Source: Siphonobacter curvatus
Lineage (GTDB): Bacteria > Bacteroidota > Bacteroidia > Cytophagales > Spirosomataceae
DNA: 64,000 nt
Direction: 5' to 3'
Assembly (NCBI RefSeq): GCF_002943425.1
Contig: NZ_PTRA01000006.1
Span: 186,001-250,000, forward strand
This document shows positions 39,141 to 48,360 of this stretch, piece by piece. The first letter of the stretch is position 1, and each line of letters starts with the position of its first letter. The notes beneath the pieces were generated by a model. The model was given only the letters and a program-made list of their open reading frames with translations. It was not told where the DNA came from and searched no databases. The translations under genes were made by a program, and so were the position numbers.

Positions 39141-39195
39141 TAGAAAAGCACGAGGCCGCTTACTTGCTACAAGTAAGCGGCCTCGTGCTTTTCTA
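39141..39195. terminator. Bidirectional terminator, 25-bp perfect stem
   Basis: The arms 39141-39165 and 39171-39195 are exact reverse complements around a 5-base loop. It sits 9 bases after the secreted-protein stop and 134 bases from the end of the convergent nhaA gene, with TTTT at the end of the plus-strand stem. Confidence 0.88.
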
Positions 39196-39329
39196 TTTAC
39201 TTACGTCAGTAATAGGAATGCATGGCTTTTTTCTGAATCCACTAGCTTACCTCATTCGAGCTTTTACACATGTCATCCTCCCATGTAAGCGCTAGTTTTC
39301 TCTGTTCTAAAGATTTAATATTTAAGCTT

Positions 39330-40637
39330 TTATCCTTTCGATAACGAACGCAGGTACGTAATACCTGCGGTACCTGCAACAAGAGAAGCTAACAGGATAC
39401 CATATTTAGCAGCATCTACATGTTCGGCATCCGAGAAAGCTAAGTTGGACACAAAAAGGGACATGGTAAAGCCGACGCCGGCTAGTAACGCTACCCCTGT
39501 AACGTGTTTCCAGTTGACCAGAGCTGGTAAGTCGGCTAGCTTGAGCTTAACCATCACATACGTAAAGCCAAACACCCCGATTGATTTTCCCAGCACTAAA
39601 CCCACGCCTACGCCGGCACTTACAGGATTCATCAGCTCTGAAAAGAAATTACTTCCAATGTGCATGCCCGCATTAGCCAGAGCAAACAGGGGCATAATCA
39701 GAAAGGCTACGTAAGGATGCAGCGTATGTTCAATTTTTTGTAGGGGCGTCTGGGCATCTAAACTTAGCCCCTTTATTTCTTCAATAATCTCGTGCTGATC
39801 GGCTGTCATCAAAGGTCCGTGCAGAGGAATAGCTACTTCAAAGCGTTTGAGGCGGGATTTAATTTGTTGTAAATACTCCTGCTCATGAATTCGCGTGCGG
39901 GCAGGGATCGTAAAGGCTACGAGTACGCCAGCAATGGTAGCGTGAACGCCCGAAAACAGGAAACAGCCCCAAACAACAATCCCTAGAATCAAATAAAAGA
40001 GACTACGCCGGATACCGAGTAGATTTCCCGCCAGCAGAACTCCCAGAAAGCCAAAACCAATCAGGAGAAACCCAAAGTCGATTTTAGCCGTGTAGAAAAA
40101 CGCAATGACTAGCACGGCTCCCAAATCATCGGCTACCGCTAAAGCGGATAAGAATACCTTCACCGAAGACGGAATATGATTACCGGATAAGGAAAGTAGC
40201 CCTAAAGCAAAGGCAATGTCAGTAGCCATGGGGATGCCCCAGCCGTGAATTGAGGGCAAACCGTAGTTGAACATTACATAAATGAGGGCAGGTACGAGCA
40301 TACCGCCCAGAGCGGCCACCATCGGCAGAGACGCTTTTTTTAAGGTGGAAAGCTCGCCCGCCATAAACTCCCGCTTGAGCTCCAGACCTATGACAAAGAA
40401 AAAGATGGCCATAAGTCCATCATTGATCCAGATATGCAGGGGATAGTTAAAAGAAAAATCGCCGAAGCTTAGTGAAAAGGGAGTTTCCCAGGTATGATGA
40501 TAAGATTCTGCCCCCGGCGAATTAGCCCAGATCAAAGCGACTATCACGCTTAAAAACAAGACGATACCGCTGGTATACTCCTGATGAATGAACTTATTTA
40601 CGGGCTGAATGAGCCTATCAATGGGGGCTTTACTCAT
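39330..40637 (-). CDS. nhaA: Na+/H+ antiporter NhaA
   Basis: The 435-residue inner-membrane antiporter exports Na+ in exchange for protons. The family landmarks are all visible: 'INDGLMAIFFFVIGLELKRE', 'GWGIPMATDIAFALG', and the ion-binding pair Asp170-Asp171 in ALAVADDLGAVLVIA. The extended loop with 'IHEQEYLQQIKSRL' before helix 8 and the 'GKSIGVFGFTYVMVKL' helix are typical of the longer NhaA proteins. Length is slightly above the E. coli protein (388). It is divergent from the BCCT transporter gene with a 454-base gap, so the two make a Na+/osmotic neighbourhood. Confidence 0.96.
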   Translation of the reverse strand: MSKAPIDRLIQPVNKFIHQEYTSGIVLFLSVIVALIWANSPGAESYHHTWETPFSLSFGDFSFNYPLHIWINDGLMAIFFFVIGLELKREFMAGELSTLKKASLPMVAALGGMLVPALIYVMFNYGLPSIHGWGIPMATDIAFALGLLSLSGNHIPSSVKVFLSALAVADDLGAVLVIAFFYTAKIDFGFLLIGFGFLGVLLAGNLLGIRRSLFYLILGIVVWGCFLFSGVHATIAGVLVAFTIPARTRIHEQEYLQQIKSRLKRFEVAIPLHGPLMTADQHEIIEEIKGLSLDAQTPLQKIEHTLHPYVAFLIMPLFALANAGMHIGSNFFSELMNPVSAGVGVGLVLGKSIGVFGFTYVMVKLKLADLPALVNWKHVTGVALLAGVGFTMSLFVSNLAFSDAEHVDAAKYGILLASLVAGTAGITYLRSLSKG

Positions 40638-41091
40638 GAATTAGTCGCATTAAATTGTAGTAATAGATAACTCTGGAGCAGGTCTGTTGGTTATATCTGA
40701 ACATTCAAAGATTCAACTTGCCTGCAGTGAAGATGGAAAGGGACTGACAAAACTAGACTTCTCCCGAAAGACATCGATCCTAATTAGAAAAAAATAATGG
40801 TTTGCCTTTCATTTTTTGCGTAAGCTCTATAATCTTTCCTTTCTCTTACTCCGCTTATTTGAAATACCAGGGCATTTTCCCCTTTCCATTTCAGGCGATT
40901 AGCTGAGCGAAAACGCCTGGAAAAGTGGCTGCTTACCCGAACCCAAAGTAAAACCATCAAACTCATTGTCGACGAATGAAAGAGATACCCTTTCTTTATG
41001 ATATGCCGAGTACAGGGTATTAGAAAGAACAAAGTGCATAAAAACAGGTTCTTTATATTATCAATTCTTAGGCATATAAAATTATTCAAAT
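40638..41091. other. Divergent intergenic region nhaA / BCCT transporter
   Basis: This 454-base region carries the upstream sequences of both transporter genes. I found no clear TAnnTTTG/TTG promoter, no RNA and no credible gene. An inverse ORF over 40784-41110 lacks coding character. Confidence 0.5.
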
Positions 41092-43110
41092 ATGAGCAGG
41101 CTGCCCTCATTTTTAGCTCAGACTACCTTTCACAAAGGGATTATTCTGCCCAGTTTACTTTTTATATTTTTTGTTACGTTCGTTTCCAGCTTTTTCCCGG
41201 ATTCAACGGCTTCCATCTTAGGGCAAATTCAGGATTGGATCTTTATTAACTTAAACTGGGTCTATGTATGGTCGGTTACGTTGTTTGTCTTTTTCCTGCT
41301 GGCCCTCGTCGTAAGTAAATATGGCTCGATCACCTTGGGAGACGATGATGCGGTACCTGAATACTCATTTCTTTCCTGGATATCAATGCTTTTCGCTGCT
41401 GGCATGGGGATTGGTCTCATGTATTTTAGCGTTTCAGAACCCCTTGCTCATTTCTCCGATCCAACCTTTGCTGAGTATAGCGAAATAAAGCGGGCCAAGG
41501 ATGCTCAGCTGTACACGTTTTTTCACTGGGGTATTCATGCCTGGGCCATTTATGGCGTTGTAGGCTTATCACTGGCTTACTTTACGTATCGCTATAAATT
41601 ACCGCTCTCACTTCGCAGCTGCTTTTATCCAATCCTTAAAAACCGAATCAATGGCGTAGCTGGTAACGTCATTGATTCGTTTGCTTTGTGCAGCACCTTC
41701 TTTGGCATTACGACTACCTTAGGTTTTGGTGTCGTTCAGCTTAATGCAGGGTTAGTCGAATTAGGCCTAATTCCGGAGAAAGGTTTTAGTTATCAAGTCG
41801 CGATCGTCATGGCGATTATGGCGATTTCTATTTTCTCAGCTACCTCAGGCGTAAACAAAGGCGTCAAGTTTTTGAGTCAGCTAAACATCTTCAGTGCAGT
41901 ACTCCTGATGCTCTTTATTTTGATTACAGGTCCGACCGTATTTTTGCTCGGTTCTTTATCGGAAGGCGTAGGAGACTATTTAAACCAATTTTTAAGCCTC
42001 ACCTTCAATACGCACGCCTACGAGCCTTCGGTTCAACCCTGGTATTTCAGATGGACCATTCTGTACTGGGCCTGGTGGATTTCGTGGTCACCCTACGTGG
42101 GTCTGTTCATTGCACAAATATCAAAAGGCCGGACGATCCGTGAATTTATCATTGCCGTACTACTGATTCCGACCGCCTTCAATTTTCTGTGGATGACCGT
42201 ATTCGGCAATAGTGCTACCTGGCTGGATCGAAACGTTGCAAACGGATCGCTAACGGACATCGTAAGTAAGACCGATGAGCTACTCTTTCAATTCTTAAAC
42301 TATTTTCCAGCCAGTGGACTTACCAGTAGTCTGGCAGTATTCCTGATTTTTGTCTTCTTTGTTACCTCCGCTGACTCGGGCATTTTCGTGATGAACAGTA
42401 TTTCAACAGCTAATGCTGCCCGCTCTCCTAAATGGCAACTGGTTGCCTGGGGCATATTACTGGCACTGGTGGCTTTGGTGTTACTAAATGCGGGGGGGCT
42501 GCAATCCCTGCAAACCATGACTTTGATTACGGCATTGCCTTTTTCAATAGTCATGCTCTTGTTTTGTTATAGTTTACTTCAGGGACTGTTGGTAGACAGC
42601 TATTATTATTCGAAAGCCTTTTCTCCGTCCGCTCGTAATTGGTCGGGTGAATTCTGGAAGCAGCGTTTGCAACGCATCCTTTCCTTTAAAGATCAGTCGT
42701 ACGTAGAAACCTTCATTCAGCAAACGGTAGAACCCGCTTTACAGGAACTGGCTTCTGAATTCAACAGCCAGCGAATTTCTACCGCGGTTCGTAAAAAGGA
42801 AAATCCAATGGAGATTGCCCTTACCATCGAGCATGAATCGATTGAAAACTTTACTTACGGAGTACGCACCCAACTCAAGACCATCTCTACCTCGTTAGTT
42901 GCTGAAAAAAATATTCCGGGTGTTCGGGGCACGCAATCTTACATTCCTGAGACTTTTTTTGGAGATAATCGCCCCGGCTATAATATCGAATACTTTACCG
43001 AGAAAGAAGTGATTGCGGATGTACTCAAACAGTATGAACGGTTCCTCGAACTGTCTTCGGAAATAAAGAATGAGATCTTTACGGATACGACGTTAAGACG
43101 TAAAGAGTAA
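41092..43110 (+). CDS. BCCT family choline/betaine transporter (BetT-like)
   Basis: The 672-residue inner-membrane carrier belongs to the betaine/choline/carnitine transporter family. It has about twelve helices, with the unwound-helix motif 'AAGMGIGLMYFSVSEP' and the signature 'FRWTILYWAWWISWSPYVGLFI' that holds the aromatic substrate cage. The hydrophobic core ends near residue 505 and is followed by a soluble C-terminal tail of about 165 residues ('GEFWKQRLQRILSF' onward). This matches the length and layout of E. coli BetT (677 residues), where the tail takes part in osmotic regulation. The exact substrate is not certain. The gene converges on the GH43 gene across a hairpin. Confidence 0.92.
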   Translation: MSRLPSFLAQTTFHKGIILPSLLFIFFVTFVSSFFPDSTASILGQIQDWIFINLNWVYVWSVTLFVFFLLALVVSKYGSITLGDDDAVPEYSFLSWISMLFAAGMGIGLMYFSVSEPLAHFSDPTFAEYSEIKRAKDAQLYTFFHWGIHAWAIYGVVGLSLAYFTYRYKLPLSLRSCFYPILKNRINGVAGNVIDSFALCSTFFGITTTLGFGVVQLNAGLVELGLIPEKGFSYQVAIVMAIMAISIFSATSGVNKGVKFLSQLNIFSAVLLMLFILITGPTVFLLGSLSEGVGDYLNQFLSLTFNTHAYEPSVQPWYFRWTILYWAWWISWSPYVGLFIAQISKGRTIREFIIAVLLIPTAFNFLWMTVFGNSATWLDRNVANGSLTDIVSKTDELLFQFLNYFPASGLTSSLAVFLIFVFFVTSADSGIFVMNSISTANAARSPKWQLVAWGILLALVALVLLNAGGLQSLQTMTLITALPFSIVMLLFCYSLLQGLLVDSYYYSKAFSPSARNWSGEFWKQRLQRILSFKDQSYVETFIQQTVEPALQELASEFNSQRISTAVRKKENPMEIALTIEHESIENFTYGVRTQLKTISTSLVAEKNIPGVRGTQSYIPETFFGDNRPGYNIEYFTEKEVIADVLKQYERFLELSSEIKNEIFTDTTLRRKE

Positions 43111-43126
43111 TACGCAACAGAGGTTT

Positions 43127-43160
43127 AGCCCATAATCCGACGAAACTCTGATTATGGGCT
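43127..43160. terminator. Terminator hairpin between convergent genes
   Basis: The arms 43127-43137 and 43150-43160 are exact 11-bp reverse complements with a 12-base loop. They lie between the ends of the BCCT transporter (43110) and the GH43 gene (43213). Confidence 0.7.
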
Positions 43161-43212
43161 GACGCATACAAAGCTTGAATTAGGCCTGTCTATGATTTAA
43201 TCTCCTGATGCC

Positions 43213-44814
43213 CTACTTTTCAATCGTGTGTTGGGCATAATCAACATCAACCGATCCTTTTTCGGCTTCGTTGTTGAAGCAGTAAATACCGATTCGATCC
43301 CCCCGGTAATAGCCCCAGGCTAACGCGTAAGGCTCGCCGAAAGAGGTATATTTTTTCCCATCCAGGCTATACGAAAAAGTAGCTTTTCCCTCTAATCCCC
43401 AGACCGACCGAAGCCAGATGGTTGATCCGGTTAATGCATCACCCTTGAGAACTGCCCCATTTTTTCGATATTCAATCCAGCGGGTACTGCCCTCCTGAGC
43501 AACCCCAAGAGTGGCGTGTTGTTCCGAGAAATGACACAGCCCACTTCGCTGACCTGAAGCCATCCGCGAAACGTCCAACTTTACAATCATTTCATTTTTA
43601 GAAGTTCTGAAACAACGCTGCGTAAGGGTATTGCCAGCGGTTAATAGTTCATTGTTTTTCAGGGGTTTAAAAGCCTTGAGCCGCAGCCATCCCTTCCGCT
43701 CACGGAGCGAATACTTGTCGTTCCGGGGCTGATAATTCCATTCCCATTGCTGGGCCATGACAGGTGCATTGAATTCGTCGCTTCGGGCCAGAGTGTAGCC
43801 GTCGGAATGGGTATAAGGCATTTTACCCTCCCAGGTCATGGTTCCAATCGAGTCTCCGACTACAGTACCAATGATCGGCCAGTCCTTAATCCAGGTAATG
43901 GGTAGTAAGCTTACGATGCGTCCTGACCAGTCTCCCGAGCCATGATGAGTCAGAAAGTACCATTTCCCATCCTTGCCCGGAACAATGCCTCCCTGATTGG
44001 GCTCCATGGCTTCCTGACTCGTCAGAGCAAGTTGCTTTTCTTCAGCATACGGGCCCGTAATCGTTCTGGAGCGTTTGGCCATCACATACCGTCCTTTATC
44101 AGGTTTGTGTTCACTAAAGACGAGGTAATACCAGTCCTTAACTTTAATGAGCTTACTGGCTTCTCTTCCTGACCCGGCATTTACTAATCTGGCTGATGGC
44201 CGATCAATGGACTTTCCATCGGCCGATATGTTGAAAAGATAGGTTTTGTAACCATCGGCAAAATGCGTACCGATGAAATAGCCTTTCCCTTGTTCATCCC
44301 AGATTGCCGAGCAGTCATCCCAGCCGGGTTCCCGGAGTAGGGGAGTTAGGGGTTCCCAGGGGCCTTCCGCTTTCGCCGCGGAGGTCATGAAATATCCTTC
44401 GTCGGGCGTTCCAAAGAAAAGGTAAAAGCGATTCTTATGATGTCTTAACGAACCGGCCCAAATGCCTTTGCCGTACCGATTCATTTTCTTCCAGGATAAT
44501 TCATCGGAGATTTGCGTAAGATCCGAAACGGCATGACCACAGATTTTCCAGTTTACCAAGTCCTTAGATTCCAGGATAATCATACCTGGCGAGAACTGAA
44601 AGGTAGAAGAAATGGCGTAATAGGTGTCGCCCACCCGGATGCAATCCAGGTCGCTGTAATCGCTGGGAATGATGGGATTGTGGTAAGTACCATCTTTCTG
44701 ATCTCCCCAATGCCTCCAGGCTCCCCATTCCGGCTGATTCTGGGCCATACCTGCGAAAGCAGCCAACGTTAGGCTTATGGTAATTAAAAAGGTTTTTCTT
44801 ACTACGTGTTTCAC
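43213..44814 (-). CDS. GH43 family glycosidase (xylosidase/arabinofuranosidase type)
   Basis: The 533-residue exported inverting glycosidase has a GTG start and a signal peptide cleaved after 'AAFAGMAQ'. The five-bladed propeller begins at 'GTYHNPIIPSDYSDLDCIRVG', where Asp57 fits the catalytic base. The 'DDCSAIWDEQGKGYFIG' segment holds the pKa-modulating Asp, and 'GREASKLIKVKDWYYL' (about residue 205-215) holds the probable acid Glu. The last 190 residues form a beta-sandwich ('LARSDEFNAPVMAQQWEW'), as in two-domain GH43 xylosidase-type enzymes. The gene stands alone with a long upstream gap. The 69-nt element copy B lies about 860 bases upstream and points toward it. Confidence 0.9.
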   Translation of the reverse strand: MKHVVRKTFLITISLTLAAFAGMAQNQPEWGAWRHWGDQKDGTYHNPIIPSDYSDLDCIRVGDTYYAISSTFQFSPGMIILESKDLVNWKICGHAVSDLTQISDELSWKKMNRYGKGIWAGSLRHHKNRFYLFFGTPDEGYFMTSAAKAEGPWEPLTPLLREPGWDDCSAIWDEQGKGYFIGTHFADGYKTYLFNISADGKSIDRPSARLVNAGSGREASKLIKVKDWYYLVFSEHKPDKGRYVMAKRSRTITGPYAEEKQLALTSQEAMEPNQGGIVPGKDGKWYFLTHHGSGDWSGRIVSLLPITWIKDWPIIGTVVGDSIGTMTWEGKMPYTHSDGYTLARSDEFNAPVMAQQWEWNYQPRNDKYSLRERKGWLRLKAFKPLKNNELLTAGNTLTQRCFRTSKNEMIVKLDVSRMASGQRSGLCHFSEQHATLGVAQEGSTRWIEYRKNGAVLKGDALTGSTIWLRSVWGLEGKATFSYSLDGKKYTSFGEPYALAWGYYRGDRIGIYCFNNEAEKGSVDVDYAQHTIEK

Positions 44815-45799
44815 TGCATGAATAAGTTTGGATTAATCATTACCTGAATAGAGTTAGGGACAGGATCTAAAAGTCTTCGGGGGAGTACTAAAAGTCGAGA
44901 AGAAACTGGGCTTTTTCCCATCCCTGAAATCCACACTGTTTGTTATTCATACTTCTCCTTGAGGTCGCTTCTCTTGTATGAACTCCGGGATGACTGAAGG
45001 TAATCTTGCCCTAAGACGCATGGTCTAAAAGAGTATTATTAGTAAGAGAAAGAAACATCAAGTTGCTCCGTACCTGATTTAGAAGGAGTCGATTTATAAC
45101 GTTCCAAATCGCGAGCAAAGCCCATTATTTGACAGTCAGTAAGTGAACTCATACGTTATTAAATTGAAAAAAACAGGTTAACAAGACAATACACAAGCGT
45201 CTGGAACGAAGACGTCGTATCACAGGAGCTTATATCTCTCGCTTTTACTAAGAGCTCAAGAAAAACCTAATAGGGCTAAGGCCTGAATGCTCTCCGATAT
45301 ATATCAATCAGCTAGGATCAATAAGCGGCGATAAAATCTGTCTTGTGCTTTAGGATTTTATCCTAGGCTAGTTGAAATACCCCTGTGTAATATACGTTTA
45401 CGGAAATCAGCTACTGCTATCTTTGAATACCGGGAATACAGTGAAGCGTGTTCAGGGTAAAGTGCAATTCATTCGTAATCATTTTTACTTTAACCCTTGT
45501 TTAAACCATGAGTCAGGCAATTCCCAGGATGGTGGCATAAATTAGATTGGGGTTTGATTTCCAGTATCTGAACGATAAGTCCTTTTGGGATTTATGCTTT
45601 TAAGAGCAGTTCTAAAATTTATAAGTAACGCCAGAGTAATGCAAAACATCTTCAGTGGCACTTGTAATACTACAAATGTATTGTATAGTAAAATATTTAA
45701 ATTGTACAAAAAGGCTTTTAATTTTAACAAAAAGGGTTTCATAAATAGATACTAAATAATTCCTTGTAAACAAACGTTTGCTACTTTATCGGATTAATT
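44815..45799. other. Long non-coding region with orphan promoter-like element
   Basis: This 985-base gap lies between two minus-strand genes. It contains copy B of the 69-nt element (45671-45739), a 9-bp hairpin with outer CTAGGA arms near 45311-45368, and a TATCTTTG box on the plus strand at 45418-45425 with no gene in front of it. A minus-strand ORF of 66 codons (45542-45742) overlaps copy B and looks non-coding. Confidence 0.55.
45671..45739 (-). promoter_or_regulatory. Conserved 69-nt promoter-like element, copy B
   Basis: It matches 27342-27410 at 61 of 69 positions without gaps and keeps the minus-strand TACATTTG box (45680 to 45673), TTGTACAA and the A/T-rich block. Here no recognisable gene follows within 800 bases. 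The next minus-strand gene is GH43. Confidence 0.55.
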
Positions 45800-47431
45800 T
45801 TAGTGTTTCAGCCGATCAATTTCCTCAGGGTTGCTATTGCGTTGATTAGTTAAGACCACCTTTGAACGGCCAAACGTGTAGTTCAGACTTATCCGTACCG
45901 TGCGGCTTTGCCACTTTCGAACGGTCTTCTGTCGAATGTCCTCGTAATGATAAATCGTCTTGGATCGATCACTATAGAAGAGATCATTACCCTCCACGGC
46001 TACAAAGCCTTTTCCTTTCGCAATCCCTTTTTTCAGTCCCATGGAAACGGTGCTGACCGAGAAGATACGGGATAACTCATACAAACTGGGGGACGCATAC
46101 TTAGCGAGTAACCAGGCCGACCAGCCCTTTTTGAATTGCCAATCGGAATTCAGCAGAGCCGTCCAGCTCCATTGTCCCAGATGCGTGGGCTGGTCAACGC
46201 GATTGTACAGGACCGCCAGATCCGTACTCAGGGACCAGCCCTTAGCGAGTTCCAGGGCTTGACCAGTCGCGATATACCAGGTCTGTAGCTGGCCCACGCT
46301 TTGGGGCCTGGATTGATTGACTTGCTGATGCGGGTCGTAAGTGAGTACATCAAGTGTCGCATCTTTCAAGTAAATGTAGTTGACCGTTAGAAGCCGGGTG
46401 TTTTTGAAGACGTAATTGAATTCCCCAATCTGAGCCAGTGCCGGATTGAGTGCTGGATTCCCGGCCACCACATTATAAGAGTCTAAGTAGTAAGCGAAGG
46501 GGTTTAAATTTGTGTATAGGGGCCGCATGATACTCTTGCGATACGAAAATGTCAGTTGATGAACTCTGCACTGGGCCGTCAACGAAGCGGATGGAAACAG
46601 ATACTGATAGTGGCGATGCACGAGTTGACGCGTATAGTCAAAGCCCAACGTGTATTCATAACGTAAACCCGTCTTAAAGTTCAGATGCCTGAACGGTTTA
46701 TGGATGGACAGGTAAATCGCCTGAATCCGCTCCCGGTACGTAAATGCATTGGCGTAGCCCGGTGTAGACTGTTGGTCGGCTCCCAGTAGCGAATCCTGAT
46801 TTACTGTACTACGGTTTGCAACTGAGCTGGTCTTAAAGCCCGATTCTAGGGTAGCAAACGCCATTTTTTTAATCCAATCAACTTTGAAAGCGTAGATAGC
46901 AGAAGTACGCGATTGATCTTGCTGCGAATCAAACTGAAAATCAGGTACTGAGTTTTGTTTGTAAAGATTACTGAATTGATCTTCCTGATGCGATCCGGTG
47001 CGGTAATAGTCTCCGTCCAGACTTAGACTGGAACCCAGCGTATCCAGGGTCCAGACATAATATGCATGGAGTGCTTCACTCTGGGCTTGTGCATGATTCG
47101 TACGTTGCAGGTAAACCTGCAGTGGTATACCTGATCCCATTTGATATAACTGACCCTGGGTTCGTTCGGTAGTCCATCGGAGCATACCTTTGCCGTCTAT
47201 ACCAATGACCTGGTGAGAGGACAGTTGGTAGCTGATGCCGAGCATGCCCGAAAAATCCCTTGGCTGAGTGTTTTGCCGATTTACCTGGTGAAAACGATCG
47301 CCTGCGACCTGTCGGTTGTTGGTTTCGATCTCATAGGTGGGGCTATGATCCAGACTAAATTGACCATAGCCCTGCCATTTCCCCTGTCGCATGGTAGCCA
47401 TCATGGTTAGGCTGGATCGGGTTCTGGCCAA
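45800..47431 (-). CDS. Outer-membrane beta-barrel (TonB-dependent receptor-like) protein, C-terminal fragment after frameshift
   Basis: This frame encodes the barrel of an outer-membrane protein of the OMP_b-brl_3 type: many alternating strands, with the landmarks 'SYRKSIMRPLYTNLNPFAYY' and 'VVAGNPALNPALAQIGEFNY'. It ends 'LNYTFGRSKVVLTNQRNSNP' plus a charged tail, the usual end of this family. The first ATG used here (47431) is internal. The true upstream coding continues in this frame to the C5 run at 47505-47509, where the N-terminal fragment (47497-48192) joins after restoring one base. Joined, the product would be about 797 residues, normal for the family. In its present form the barrel probably is not made as a functional receptor. 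Confidence 0.8.
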   Translation of the reverse strand: MARTRSSLTMMATMRQGKWQGYGQFSLDHSPTYEIETNNRQVAGDRFHQVNRQNTQPRDFSGMLGISYQLSSHQVIGIDGKGMLRWTTERTQGQLYQMGSGIPLQVYLQRTNHAQAQSEALHAYYVWTLDTLGSSLSLDGDYYRTGSHQEDQFSNLYKQNSVPDFQFDSQQDQSRTSAIYAFKVDWIKKMAFATLESGFKTSSVANRSTVNQDSLLGADQQSTPGYANAFTYRERIQAIYLSIHKPFRHLNFKTGLRYEYTLGFDYTRQLVHRHYQYLFPSASLTAQCRVHQLTFSYRKSIMRPLYTNLNPFAYYLDSYNVVAGNPALNPALAQIGEFNYVFKNTRLLTVNYIYLKDATLDVLTYDPHQQVNQSRPQSVGQLQTWYIATGQALELAKGWSLSTDLAVLYNRVDQPTHLGQWSWTALLNSDWQFKKGWSAWLLAKYASPSLYELSRIFSVSTVSMGLKKGIAKGKGFVAVEGNDLFYSDRSKTIYHYEDIRQKTVRKWQSRTVRISLNYTFGRSKVVLTNQRNSNPEEIDRLKH

Positions 47432-47496
47432 GGGGGTTACCGAAAGCGTAGTATGTACCGAATAGCCATCTTCGCTACGCTGTTTGAGGTGAATGT

Positions 47497-48192
47497 CTAT
47501 GACGCCCCCGAGCCAGCTGCATCGTAGGAAGCAGAGGGCGTCGGCAGGAAATCAATCGAGGCGATATCGCTCGCCGGTAAGCTCTTCAAATAACTTAGCA
47601 AGGCATTGCCCGTCAGGTAGCTTTGCTTACCATTGATGTATACTAAAACACCGGTTTTGCCCTGTAAGCTCAACTCGCCATCGCGATCCAGTTTTACCCC
47701 TGGAATACGGCCTAAAAGATCAATTCCCTGGTCTCCTCGCGTATGCATGGCCTGAACATCGACCCGGAATCGATCCGACTCATAATGAATCACTGGCTTT
47801 TTTGTCCGAATCACTACTTCTTCCAACGCTTGCTGACTCAGGGCAAGGGTCAACTCACCCAGTTCGATTCGCTGCTGATGACAAGCAATCGAATCTATAA
47901 CTAAGGTTTGATACCCTACGTGTGAGAGCGTGAGTCGGTACAGTCCTTTGTGCACATTTTCGAAGGCGAATCGTCCTTCGTTCCCCGAAACAGCATACTG
48001 GGTAGTGATTGGAGCCGAATAGGAAGTCAGGACGGCATGAACGCCTACTAATCCCCGGGTTTCGGTGACACTATTGACTTGACCGCTGAGCAGGGAGGTC
48101 TGACTGAATGCGGTACTGAGTGACAGAATTGCTAAACCTATCACACCGCATAGAAAGTAGAAAGTAAAGACAAATCGGGGCGTTAATAGCAT
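47497..48192 (-). CDS. Outer-membrane beta-barrel protein, N-terminal fragment (frameshifted)
   Basis: The 231-residue fragment holds a signal peptide (about 1-30, FSQTS), a carboxypeptidase-regulatory-like domain ('SGQVNSVTETRGLVGVHAVL', about 35-115) and a plug domain ('LGRIPGVKLDRDGELSLQGK', 'VLVYINGKQ'). It breaks off at 'YDAAGSGAS', exactly where relatives read 'YDA.G.GGVI.I.LK'. Adding one G to the coding-strand G5 run restores 'GSGGVIDIHLKQ' and runs straight into the C-terminal fragment. This gene is divergent from the LytS/LytTR pair, a common arrangement in Bacteroidota. The break may be a true mutation, phase variation or an assembly error. Confidence 0.8.
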   Translation of the reverse strand: MLLTPRFVFTFYFLCGVIGLAILSLSTAFSQTSLLSGQVNSVTETRGLVGVHAVLTSYSAPITTQYAVSGNEGRFAFENVHKGLYRLTLSHVGYQTLVIDSIACHQQRIELGELTLALSQQALEEVVIRTKKPVIHYESDRFRVDVQAMHTRGDQGIDLLGRIPGVKLDRDGELSLQGKTGVLVYINGKQSYLTGNALLSYLKSLPASDIASIDFLPTPSASYDAAGSGAS

Positions 48193-48289
48193 GAGAGAGA
48201 CGTTTGTAGCAAAGATTTTGCTCTAGCCGGAAGCATGCCAATTTGTTATTTCAATGCCCTTTTTGAGTATGTCAAGGTGGGGGAGCTGG

Positions 48290-48322
48290 CATTCACATAA
48301 TAGATGAAGCCATTCACATAAT
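48290..48322 (+). promoter_or_regulatory. 12-bp direct repeats with 21-bp period, candidate LytTR binding site
   Basis: CATTCACATAAT occurs exactly at 48290-48301 and 48311-48322. A 21-base period is the usual spacing for paired LytTR-domain sites. The repeats lie between the divergent outer-membrane gene and the LytS/LytTR operon, so control of one or both by that response regulator is likely. Confidence 0.6.
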
Positions 48323-48348
48323 CTTTAGCTGTTGGTTGGGTTAAACCG

Positions 48349-48356
48349 TATTTTTG
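48349..48356 (+). promoter_or_regulatory. -7 promoter element (TATTTTTG) of the LytS gene
   Basis: The box matches TAnnTTTG and lies only 4 bases before the ATG at 48361. If it is used, the transcript would start at or inside the first codons, giving a leaderless message or a later start. The candidate LytTR repeats end 26 bases upstream. Confidence 0.35.
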
Positions 48357-48360
48357 AGTG

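Noticed and set aside
40784-41110. 108-codon minus-strand ORF between nhaA and the BCCT gene
   Set aside because: It overlaps the start of the BCCT gene on the other strand and has no coding character or recognisable motif.
45418-45425. Plus-strand TATCTTTG promoter box
   Set aside because: It lacks a TTG at the right spacing, and no plus-strand gene follows before 48361.
45542-45742. 66-codon minus-strand ORF over element copy B
   Set aside because: It runs through the conserved promoter-like element, its N-terminal part is A/T-driven, and the remainder from an internal ATG matches nothing I recognise.
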